This document shows, piece after piece, positions 1 through 5,266 of a stretch of 5,266 nucleotides of DNA. The stretch's first letter is position 1; every line of letters begins with the position of its first letter. Source of the DNA: Crocinitomicaceae bacterium. GTDB lineage: Bacteria; Bacteroidota; Bacteroidia; Flavobacteriales_D; Crocinitomicaceae. The stretch lies in assembly GCA_013215515.1 (NCBI GenBank), contig JABSPC010000593.1:1-5266 (forward strand). The letters run 5' to 3'. The position numbers and the translations under genes were made by a program. The notes beneath the pieces were generated by a model. The model was not told the origin of the DNA, made no database searches, and was given only the letters and a program-made list of their open reading frames with translations.

Positions 1-251
1 AGCCAGAATTAGAAATCTATGCGGATGACGTTAAATGTTCTCACGGATCTACAACAGGTCAATTGGATGACGATGCTATCTTTTACCTAAGAGCTAGAGG
101 AATATCTAGAAAACGGGCAACGGAATTATTGGTTTCTGCTTTTATCACGGAGGTAATTGATCACGTTGAGAATAAAAACGTAAAAGAGTTTATCTTCAAA
201 TTATTGAGAAAACGGTACGGTTGGGACGTTAATCCTGAAGATTTTCATTAA
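1..251 (+). CDS. sufD: Fe-S cluster assembly protein SufD, C-terminal end (partial)
   Basis: The gene runs in from the left edge; the first whole codon is at 3, and 82 residues plus a TAA stop are visible. They match the C-terminus of SufD: a stretch with KCSHGSTTGQLDDDAIFYL, then RGISRKRATELL and a closing helix. In this family SufD pairs with SufB in the SufBCD scaffold, which builds Fe-S clusters in the cytoplasm. The His of the CSHG motif lies in the region where SufD contributes to the SufB-SufD interface (family knowledge). SufB has a related C-terminus, but this form with a short tail after the RGIS helix fits SufD better. The next gene is convergent and overlaps the last 23 bp, so no sufS follows directly, although sufS often follows sufD in Bacteroidetes. 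No terminator hairpin is seen after the stop. Confidence 0.9.
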   Translation, partial: PELEIYADDVKCSHGSTTGQLDDDAIFYLRARGISRKRATELLVSAFITEVIDHVENKNVKEFIFKLLRKRYGWDVNPEDFH

Positions 252-777
252 AATCCTTAATTGCAATAGCGATCTCACTAAGTAATTGTGCCTTTTGCTC
301 ATCTCTCGGCGGATTACTTTCCATATAGTTTTTTAGGTGCAATTGAGACTCAAGAATATTCTCTTCCATAAATGGTCCTTCCAAGTTCTCAATGATCGTT
401 AGGCAATCTAGAGTCTCCATGAATGATCCGGTTGTGGCGATAAACACAAACTCATCAATATAATCACTAAAATCAACTTTCGTATTCCAGATAGATGAAA
501 GCATAGTTTGACGGATTGACAAAAAACGTTTGTCCTCGATTACATCCATAATATCAGCGCAAACGCTTGTGTCTTTCAAGCTGCTTAGCAACACAACAAT
601 CTCCGTAGTGTTTTTTTTAGAGGTTCCTGAAAGCAATTTTTCAGCCAATGGTTTAATAAAAGAAACATCACCATGAGCTTCAAGTGACTTGATTGCTTTA
701 GTAACCTTTTTGGTATCTGTAGAATTCAAATCCTCAAGTATTTTTTTTATTTTATATTCTTTTGTTTTATCTGCCAT
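229..777 (-). CDS. Small HEAT-repeat-like protein
   Basis: This is a 182-residue cytoplasmic protein with no signal peptide or membrane segment. It is almost wholly helical by eye. Residues about 18-51, 52-85 and 86-118 look like successive helix-turn-helix units of about 34 residues, for example KVTKAIKSLEAHGDVSFIKPL, in the style of HEAT repeats. The C-terminal third (about 120-180) is acidic and helical. HEAT proteins are generally binding scaffolds; no enzyme motif is visible and the partner is unknown. The ATG at 777 is preceded by GAGG a few bases upstream and by a Bacteroidetes -7 box. The stop lies inside the 3' end of sufD on the other strand, with a 23-bp overlap. The coding call is firm; the repeat assignment is by pattern only. 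Confidence 0.8.
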   Translation of the reverse strand: MADKTKEYKIKKILEDLNSTDTKKVTKAIKSLEAHGDVSFIKPLAEKLLSGTSKKNTTEIVVLLSSLKDTSVCADIMDVIEDKRFLSIRQTMLSSIWNTKVDFSDYIDEFVFIATTGSFMETLDCLTIIENLEGPFMEENILESQLHLKNYMESNPPRDEQKAQLLSEIAIAIKDFNENLQD

Positions 778-793
778 TGCCTCAATTTTTCCA

Positions 794-801
794 CAAAAAT
801 A
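794..801 (-). promoter_or_regulatory. Bacteroidetes -7 promoter box for the HEAT-like gene
   Basis: The - strand reads TATTTTTG, a full match to TAnnTTTG and identical to the box before rnpB in this window. It ends 16 bp before the ATG at 777, which would give a leader of about 13 nt. No TTG is found at the expected -33 spacing, so support comes from the -7 box and its position only. Confidence 0.4.
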
Positions 802-878
802 CTAAAAACGTGAGTTTTGGCTCGAGTAATCAAATAACACTTTAAATTTTATCAATTCAATTGGATATCTTTACCCTA

Positions 879-1832
879 ATGAAATTGTCTATCCTTCTTG
901 TATTAACAACTGTGAGCCTTATATTTTCAGGTTGTTACGTGGAAAATGCATCTTCTGAAAAAGATAAAACATTGGTTATCGCTTCAGATTATTTAAATGA
1001 AGAAGACACTCTAATATTTAGTGATTTTGCAAAAAAGGAAAACGTTCGAATAATCATTAAGCATATTGATGCCGCTACTTTAATAGGTGAAATTCAAGGA
1101 AATGAATATGCCCATGGAATTGATTTGGTAATGATGAAATCATTGTACAACGTTTACAACCTTAGCCGAACGAATCTTTTTCACTCGATCAATCATATCA
1201 AGGAGGAATTTAGAGAACTCGCGCCATATATGTCAACTGAGCACAAGTATATTGGAATTGGAATTGACCCTTATGTTTGTGTGTCCAATCCTGATACGTC
1301 CGTTGTCATACGAAACTACAATGATTTAAAAGGTACTCGATTCGTCAATGCACTTTCCCAAGAGGACCTCATTCCAATGTTGTCTCCAATAATGAGCAAG
1401 TTGAATAAAGTAAACTCTTACGATTGGGTGAAATCGGTTTTTGAAAATGAACTTCCAATTAGTGAATTGAATGCCTATAATGCTAAATCAGCACCGGTAA
1501 TTCTCACAACTTTCGAAGATTATATGAGCAATTTTAAGTCCGACTCGATATTGTCGAAATATACGGAATTGACCTTCCCAAATTCAACTTCGTCGGGAAC
1601 GTTCTACAACTTACGAACCCTTAGTATTATTGGGCAAGCACAGCACTTTACAACTGCGACATCCTTTGCAAATTATTACCTTTCTCCATCAAACAATGAG
1701 CGCTTAAATAATCGATTAAATACTTTGCCTATCATAGGGAATAACCAAGATATAAAGCTCTATAATATAAGCCATAGAGAGTTAATGCAATATTATTTGA
1801 TGTTCAAACGAATATTGAGTAGACTTACTTAA
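879..1832 (+). CDS. Lipoprotein resembling Fe3+-type ABC transporter substrate-binding protein
   Basis: The protein has 317 residues from the ATG at 879. I prefer this start to an in-frame TTG at 861 because it gives a clean lipoprotein signal: KLSILLVLTTVSLIF, then SGC with Cys19 as the lipidation site. From residue 31 the fold markers follow the FbpA/FutA type of periplasmic binding protein. They are the opening strand LVIASDY, a helix FSDFAKKENVRI, the LIGEIQGN...GIDLVMM region, FPNSTSSGTF at about 233-242, and a helix ending YYLSPSNNE before LNTLPIIGN. In that family the equivalents are the ADVLL, FPNQ..RGTH, LVSPEAQ and EYPVV segments. The tandem Tyr pair that usually binds iron seems to be replaced by TFEDY at about 211-215, so the ligand may not be iron. 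No permease or ATPase lies next to it. No Shine-Dalgarno or clear promoter is seen upstream. Confidence 0.75.
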   Translation: MKLSILLVLTTVSLIFSGCYVENASSEKDKTLVIASDYLNEEDTLIFSDFAKKENVRIIIKHIDAATLIGEIQGNEYAHGIDLVMMKSLYNVYNLSRTNLFHSINHIKEEFRELAPYMSTEHKYIGIGIDPYVCVSNPDTSVVIRNYNDLKGTRFVNALSQEDLIPMLSPIMSKLNKVNSYDWVKSVFENELPISELNAYNAKSAPVILTTFEDYMSNFKSDSILSKYTELTFPNSTSSGTFYNLRTLSIIGQAQHFTTATSFANYYLSPSNNERLNNRLNTLPIIGNNQDIKLYNISHRELMQYYLMFKRILSRLT

Positions 1833-1857
1833 TCGGTATATTTCTTGTTGGAATACT

Positions 1858-1887
1858 TTGAATATTGAATTTCTTTCACCAAATTTG
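1858..1887 (+). promoter_or_regulatory. Candidate Bacteroidetes-type promoter upstream of the two-helix membrane protein
   Basis: TTG at 1858-1860 is followed after exactly 19 bp by CAAATTTG at 1880-1887. This fits the TTG-N19-TAnnTTTG pattern with one mismatch (C for the first T). Transcription would begin near 1891, about 35 nt before the TTG start codon at 1926. If real, the gene is expressed separately from the lipoprotein gene that ends at 1832. Confidence 0.4.
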
Positions 1888-1925
1888 AGTTGAACTTTTA
1901 ACATAAAGTTTAAAAACGCTATTTA

Positions 1926-2420
1926 TTGGACCTAAAAAAAGACCGACACCACCAAAAAGAAGCAGAGGGAAGAGTGAATTTCACATCCTCTCAATACTTG
2001 TCAAGAGTTAAGATATTCTTGACCCTTTTTGTAGCTTTAATAGTTTCAATAATAGCATTACTCATTTCAACTTCCGGGGTTACGTATACAACATTAATAA
2101 CAGCGGCTGTTTCTTCTGTTTTAACCTATTTAATTGTCTCTTACATTTATTCGCATTCACAATCCGCATCCCTAAAAGGAGACACTTTGATTTTCAGTTC
2201 TATGAAAAAAAGAAGTTCTGTAATGTCTGTGAGCACTGTAAAAAAAGTTAAATCAAGATGTTTTCTTGGGTTGTGCTCAACATTTATCAGGTATAAAGTG
2301 GACGGAAGAGCGAATTGGATTTATATTATAACTCTAGAAATGCCAACTTCTCCTGAGAAGGTGATCAACCAAGCTTTAGAAGAGAAAATAAAAAGGCAAA
2401 TCATAAGCCGGGTTCTGTAA
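1926..2420 (+). CDS. Two-helix membrane protein with a possible PH-like C-terminal domain; 3' end overlaps rnpB
   Basis: The frame gives 164 residues. An in-frame stop lies at 1911-1913 and no ATG occurs before codon 93, so the start is TTG at 1926 or, less likely, GTG at 1974. A charged, His-rich N-terminus leads into two hydrophobic segments at about 30-48 and 54-75, forming a membrane hairpin. A basic strand-rich domain of about 80 residues follows (LKGDTLIFSSMKKRSS, then IRYKVDGRANWIYIITLEMP), ending in a helix. This layout resembles small bacterial membrane proteins with a PH-like domain, but that is a guess from pattern. The final nine codons and the stop are antisense to the 3' end of rnpB. 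I do not recognise a specific family. The gene is probably real, given the long open frame, coherent topology and upstream promoter-like sequence. Confidence 0.65.
   Translation: MDLKKDRHHQKEAEGRVNFTSSQYLSRVKIFLTLFVALIVSIIALLISTSGVTYTTLITAAVSSVLTYLIVSYIYSHSQSASLKGDTLIFSSMKKRSSVMSVSTVKKVKSRCFLGLCSTFIRYKVDGRANWIYIITLEMPTSPEKVINQALEEKIKRQIISRVL
2383..2403 (-). terminator. U-rich tail after the rnpB P1 helix, possible terminator
   Basis: On the - strand the 3' half of P1 (TGATTTGCCTTT) runs straight into TTTTTATTTTCT. A GC-containing stem followed by U residues is terminator-like. However, the partner strand is about 400 nt away at the 5' end of the RNA, so this is not a local hairpin. It may instead be a processing or release point. 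The same bases code for the end of the + strand membrane-protein gene. Confidence 0.35.
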
Positions 2421-2803
2421 TCACGTAACAAGCGTAACGTCTATCATTTATCTAGCCTCGCCCTCACGGACGAGATCAATCGACCCACCCTTCTCAACAA
2501 TCCTAAGATATTAGAACGAGCAATTCTAAATTTGAGATTTACATGGTCTTTCAACACGTAAGGTTTACCTCGCAAGCCTTGTCACCAAAGCCCCGGTGAG
2601 CTCTTACCCCACCTTTTCACCCTTACCCTCACATTTCGCCTATGCTCAATGATCGGGCGGTATATTTTCTGTGGCACTATCTGTTGCAGTCAAAGCGAAC
2701 TTATCCTGCACCTTCCCGTTAAGAAGTACGTTGCTCTATGTAGCCCAGACTTTCCTCTCCCCCTTGGCTAAGCCGAGAGGCAGCGATAGACTGATTTGCC
2801 TTT
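2391..2803 (-). ncRNA. rnpB: RNase P RNA, bacterial class A
   Basis: This is the catalytic RNA of ribonuclease P, which matures the 5' ends of tRNAs. Read on the - strand it has the conserved 5' P4 strand GAGGAAAGUCUGGGCU (about 2741-2756) and the 3' strand ACAGAACCCGGCUUA (about 2404-2418). P1 is a perfect 12-bp pairing of 2792-2803 with 2392-2403. P2 pairs GUCUAUC (2785-2791) with GAUAGAC (2439-2445). Other hallmarks are GUGCCACAGAAAAUAUACCGCC-type sequence (about 2655-2676), AGGGUGAAAAGGUGGGGUAAGAG (about 2601-2623) and AGGUAAACCU of L15 (2561-2570), whose GGU pairs with the tRNA CCA end. A hairpin with a GUGA loop sits at about 2455-2472. Transcription starting about 3 nt after the -7 box puts the 5' end at about 2803. 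The 3' end is set from P1 and the U-tract and could differ by a few bases. Confidence 0.96.
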
Positions 2804-2806
2804 CGA

Positions 2807-2814
2807 CAAAAATA
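2807..2814 (-). promoter_or_regulatory. rnpB: -7 promoter box of rnpB
   Basis: The - strand reads TATTTTTG, a perfect TAnnTTTG, ending 3 nt before the first base of P1 (2803), as expected for a -7 element. There is no TTG at 19-bp spacing; the -33 area falls at about 2834-2836, inside the last codons of the upstream secreted-protein gene. The box itself sits in the 22-bp gap between that gene's stop and the RNA. Confidence 0.6.
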
Positions 2815-2825
2815 CGTTTAAATTA

Positions 2826-3905
2826 CTATTTAATGAATGAATATTGCGTTAACTTTCCTCCTGAAAGGATCACAATGGAATAGGTTCCGTTGCTTAAAGC
2901 GCTCACATCGATCGATTCTGAAGCATTTAAAACACCTTTATTAACATTTGAACCAACTGCATCAATGATTGCATAAGTAGCTCCTGGCTCCATTCCTACA
3001 ACCTTTAATTCGTCAATGACTGGATTTGGATACACCTTTACCTCAATTGACTTGTCAATTATTCCCACAAGTGCGGGATCAAAGTCATCACGGAATTCAA
3101 TACCTGAAACTGTTTCGGTTCCGCCAAAATTCGATGTTTCAATTCTAAGAACGGGTTCCATCTGTCCATCAGCCCACCATTCATAGATATAACTATCTGG
3201 AATTGGCAATGGAATTGTAATTGGTCCTCCGAAAATATTCATTGTTATCGAATCTAACTCCGTAATTGTATGCTTAACTCTAAGTGCTTCAAACGTTCCA
3301 TAAGGTGTTGTTACCGATCCCCAACCGTCAACTTCTGAGTCTCTTGTACGGTATTGAATCCAAACAATATCCTGAATTGGATTTAAATCCATTTTAGTAT
3401 ACCCTCTAGAATTATACGTGTTTTGGTACATCAATGGGAGTTCGTATCTCGTTTCTATCGTATCCGATTTGAAAGGGATTTCAGTTCCTTCCACTGCCAT
3501 AGCAATTCCAACCGACGTAATAGCTGAAGATGATGACTTAGAAAATTGAAATACGTTCGTAATGTTAACTGGCAATATTCCACCCAATTGATCTAAAGGA
3601 AGATCATCATTTGCTGAAAAATAAGATGCTTGATGATCTGGACCAGCAAAAGTTCCATAAATGATATTCACCAATGCTGAAGCATTAGATAAATCAAAAA
3701 AACCTCGTAAATCTTGACTTTCAGCAATTAAACTTGAATAATCCCAACTCCAATTTGCACCTGTTGAGGAAAAATCGATTGCGGCATCTGTAGCGCTACT
3801 CATACGAATAGTATCACCGGCATTTGCAAAGTCTGACTGATCTAAAAATATTTGTCCGAATCCAAGAAAAGGAAGGAATGCAACGATTAATGCTAATGAT
3901 CTCAT
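2826..3905 (-). CDS. Secreted protein with a type IX secretion (type A) C-terminal sorting domain
   Basis: The protein has 359 residues. The N-terminus, MRSLALIVAFLPFLGFGQ, is a signal peptide, probably cut before or near Gln18. The body (about 20-280) is rich in beta strands and aromatic residues and has no catalytic motif I recognise. It includes DGWGSVTTPYGTFEALRVKH (about 193-212), a motif I associate with other sorting-domain proteins of this phylum. Residues about 287-359 form the sorting domain: KVYPNPVIDELKV, then IDVSALSNGTYSIVI, ending in Lys. Such proteins cross the inner membrane by Sec and the outer membrane by the type IX system, where the tail is removed and the protein is often anchored to the surface (family knowledge). 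The upstream lipoprotein gene ends 39 bp away, and a perfect -7 box lies in that gap. The TAG stop is followed directly by the rnpB promoter. Confidence 0.9.
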   Translation of the reverse strand: MRSLALIVAFLPFLGFGQIFLDQSDFANAGDTIRMSSATDAAIDFSSTGANWSWDYSSLIAESQDLRGFFDLSNASALVNIIYGTFAGPDHQASYFSANDDLPLDQLGGILPVNITNVFQFSKSSSSAITSVGIAMAVEGTEIPFKSDTIETRYELPLMYQNTYNSRGYTKMDLNPIQDIVWIQYRTRDSEVDGWGSVTTPYGTFEALRVKHTITELDSITMNIFGGPITIPLPIPDSYIYEWWADGQMEPVLRIETSNFGGTETVSGIEFRDDFDPALVGIIDKSIEVKVYPNPVIDELKVVGMEPGATYAIIDAVGSNVNKGVLNASESIDVSALSNGTYSIVILSGGKLTQYSFIK

Positions 3906-3921
3906 CTGGTTAATTTTAATA

Positions 3922-3929
3922 CAAAGTTA
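3922..3929 (-). promoter_or_regulatory. -7 promoter box for the type IX-secreted protein gene
   Basis: The - strand reads TAACTTTG, a perfect TAnnTTTG, in the 39-bp gap after the lipoprotein gene. It ends 16 bp before the ATG at 3905, the same distance as for the HEAT-like gene, and predicts a leader of about 13 nt. No TTG occurs at the usual -33 distance. It suggests that the secreted protein can be expressed apart from the two upstream genes. Confidence 0.45.
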
Positions 3930-3944
3930 ATGATTCAGTTGGGG

Positions 3945-5021
3945 TTAATGAATCTCAACCCCAAATACAGTTACAAAGGTTACAGAAATCATCTTTTGAG
4001 AAACCTCCTCCATCACAACGGCATTAACAATTCCAGAAACTTTATAAACATCATTCCCTTCACTGTTCGGTCCATAAAGCTCAACATCAGTAATAAATAA
4101 AGATGAATTTTCATTATTGGCATATTCAGAGAGATAGGTCTTCCCGTCTAACTTGATCTTCAAACGAATATTGAAATCTTGATTTGAACCTGAATAAGGC
4201 GAAGACATCTCCATTGTAGAGAAACTTTTTGCTGAATAGAAATCATCCTGTCCATCAATAATTACCGCCTTCTCACGAACAGCTCCATTTGCAAAATGAA
4301 CTATGGCTTTTAGTCGTGTGCTTTCTGAATCTATACTTTGATTAAGTATTGGATTCGAACCTACCGCACTATCATTTACGAACCACTCTACACTCTGCAC
4401 GTCTTCGTCAATAGCCAAAATATTACCCTCTATGGCTCCTGCTACTAAATCGTATTGAATGGTGAAATTTGCACTTCGTTCATAGCCAACAATTATATCT
4501 TCACATAATTGATTGAAATCACCATTTGTGAACGTTATAAAAGCACAAACTGCATACTTTCCAGGCTCATCAATCTCAACCTCATCTAAACCAGCAAATT
4601 CATTATTAATATACCAATCAACGCTTTCTATAGCCTGATTACTCCCAAGCTTATACTTCGACAAAACCAATAAAGGTTCATTACTTCTGCTTGCAAATGT
4701 TGGAACAATGTTCTGGAGTTCTTCTACGGTGATATGCCCTGGACGATCAACCATCCCATCAAAAATCCCCAATTCAAGTGAAAAATTACCGTCACCAAGT
4801 TCACCTTTGAATAGATTCACTCCATTCACCATTTCGGTACCTGTATGCATGAATGCATTATCATCACCAGCGATTAAATTAAACTCAATCCCAGCCAATG
4901 TTCCATTCAATGTAAAAACTGGATCATTCGATTCTGGTAATTCAATCACGTCTTTACCGCAAGACCCAAGAGTGAATACCCCAACTGCACAAAGCAAAAA
5001 ATATTTTATTACTTTTCTCAT
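3945..5021 (-). CDS. Lipoprotein with two Ig/PKD-like repeats, unknown function
   Basis: The protein has 358 residues. MRKVIKYFLLCAVGVFTLGS followed by Cys21 is a clear lipoprotein signal with lipobox LGSC. After Cys come GKD and acidic residues, which might act as a surface-export signal of the kind known in this phylum, though that is uncertain. The N-terminal part (about 35-115) is a beta-rich segment. Two similar units follow: SVDWYINN...FTNG (133-167) and SVEWFVND...FANG (210-246), like tandem Ig or PKD domains. A C-terminal beta-rich domain (about 262-358) completes it. No enzyme motif is seen. The ATG overlaps the stop of the upstream outer-membrane gene (ATGA), implying translational coupling and a joint role in the outer membrane. 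I do not recognise the specific family. Confidence 0.85.
   Translation of the reverse strand: MRKVIKYFLLCAVGVFTLGSCGKDVIELPESNDPVFTLNGTLAGIEFNLIAGDDNAFMHTGTEMVNGVNLFKGELGDGNFSLELGIFDGMVDRPGHITVEELQNIVPTFASRSNEPLLVLSKYKLGSNQAIESVDWYINNEFAGLDEVEIDEPGKYAVCAFITFTNGDFNQLCEDIIVGYERSANFTIQYDLVAGAIEGNILAIDEDVQSVEWFVNDSAVGSNPILNQSIDSESTRLKAIVHFANGAVREKAVIIDGQDDFYSAKSFSTMEMSSPYSGSNQDFNIRLKIKLDGKTYLSEYANNENSSLFITDVELYGPNSEGNDVYKVSGIVNAVVMEEVSQKMISVTFVTVFGVEIH
4284..4394 (-). repeat. Second copy of the internal protein repeat in the lipoprotein
   Basis: Codons 210-246 encode SVEWFVNDSAVG, then a variable loop and AIVHFANG, matching the first unit at residues 133-167. The distance from SV to the NG end is two residues longer here. 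Cysteines present in or just after the first copy (residues 159 and 173) are missing here. Confidence 0.6.
4521..4625 (-). repeat. First copy of the internal protein repeat in the lipoprotein
   Basis: Codons 133-167 encode SVDWYINNEFAG, then a Tyr/Ala/Cys-containing strand and FTNG. The W-Y/F-I/V-N core and the F-x-NG end match a second unit 77 residues later. The likeness is at protein level, typical of old domain duplication. Confidence 0.6.
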
Positions 5022-5266
5022 TTCTTTCTAAAACTCAATGTTTTTCTTAGGTATATCTGACCATCAAAAGGAAGTGTGTTATTTACTCCATTGATGTAAT
5101 CTTCGTTTATTGACTGCATTAATTCAACTCCGATATTCGCACCTAAACTAAAAGAAGGTGAAATTTTGAATGTGTACCCAATAGTTGGCTTAATACCAAA
5201 TCTGTGTAATGCCTCAGTGTTTCCATATGTGTCACGCGAATCATTGTAATCATTATCAGATGTAAA
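5018..5266 (-). CDS. Probable outer-membrane beta-barrel protein, C-terminal end (partial)
   Basis: A reading frame open to the right edge gives 82 residues and a TGA stop that shares ATGA with the next gene's start. The sequence alternates polar and hydrophobic/aromatic residues in strands separated by polar turns: FGIKPTIGYTFKIS, FSLGANIGVELM, and a final FDGQIYLRKTLSFRKK. This is typical of the last strands of an outer-membrane beta-barrel, although the final residues are Lys rather than the usual aromatic. The N-terminus and full family lie outside the window. Translational coupling to the lipoprotein gene suggests that the two products work together in the outer membrane. Confidence 0.7.
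   Translation of the reverse strand, partial: FTSDNDYNDSRDTYGNTEALHRFGIKPTIGYTFKISPSFSLGANIGVELMQSINEDYINGVNNTLPFDGQIYLRKTLSFRKK

Noticed and set aside
812..819. GAGTTTTG as a + strand -7 box for the binding lipoprotein gene
   Set aside because: It has one mismatch at the first position and no TTG at the required upstream distance, so it is not distinguishable from background in AT-rich DNA.
861..878. TTG at 861 as start of the binding lipoprotein
   Set aside because: It would add six residues before a complete lipoprotein signal that begins at ATG 879. Neither site has a Shine-Dalgarno, so the ATG with the better signal peptide was chosen.
2424..2438. Short tandem repeat CGTAAC-AAG-CGTAAC
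   Set aside because: It lies inside rnpB between P2 and the 3' P4 strand. Two six-base copies are too short to mean more than chance within a structured RNA.
2421..2825. Possible non-coding or regulatory region other than rnpB
   Set aside because: The conserved RNase P core on the - strand accounts for the whole stretch. No tRNA, riboswitch or repeat array is needed to explain it.
2671..2883. Open frame of 70 codons on the + strand
   Set aside because: It lies almost wholly antisense to the 5' half of rnpB and runs into the 3' end of the secreted-protein gene. It has no start signals and a composition expected from a structured RNA.
4708..5031. Open frame of 107 codons on the + strand
   Set aside because: It is antisense to the lipoprotein signal peptide and N-terminal domain, whose coding evidence is strong. 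Its translation is Pro/Ser-rich with no domain pattern.

Overview
The window looks like chromosomal DNA from a member of the Bacteroidetes, most likely a flavobacterium-like organism. Four things point there. One secreted protein ends in a C-terminal sorting domain of the type IX secretion system. Several upstream regions carry the Bacteroidetes -7 promoter box TAnnTTTG. Shine-Dalgarno sequences are weak or absent. The DNA is visibly AT-rich outside the RNA gene. The taxonomic call is inference.

Left part (1-777): the 3' end of sufD (Fe-S cluster assembly) on the + strand meets a small HEAT-repeat-like gene on the - strand. The two coding ends overlap by 23 bp. Middle left (779-2420): two + strand genes follow. 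The first is a lipoprotein resembling the substrate-binding proteins of ferric-iron ABC transporters, with no permease or ATPase beside it. The second is a two-helix membrane protein with a TTG start whose last codons run into the next gene on the other strand.

Centre (about 2391-2803, - strand): a complete RNase P RNA gene (rnpB). It has a perfect 12-bp P1 helix, P2, both conserved P4 strands and the L15 GGU motif. This explains the roughly 400 bp that has no credible protein gene. Its 3' end is antisense to the last nine codons of the membrane-protein gene, and its 5' end lies only 22 bp after the stop codon of the gene upstream of it.

Right part (2826-5266, - strand): three cell-envelope genes read in one direction. 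They are the C-terminal end of a probable outer-membrane beta-barrel protein, then a lipoprotein joined to it by an ATGA stop/start overlap, then a type IX-secreted protein. The beta-barrel and lipoprotein genes look translationally coupled. The third gene also has its own perfect -7 box.

I found no mobile element, CRISPR array, tRNA, defence system or clear new system. The most unusual features are the tight packing of rnpB between protein genes, the stand-alone substrate-binding lipoprotein, and the envelope cluster whose lipoprotein has an internally duplicated domain.
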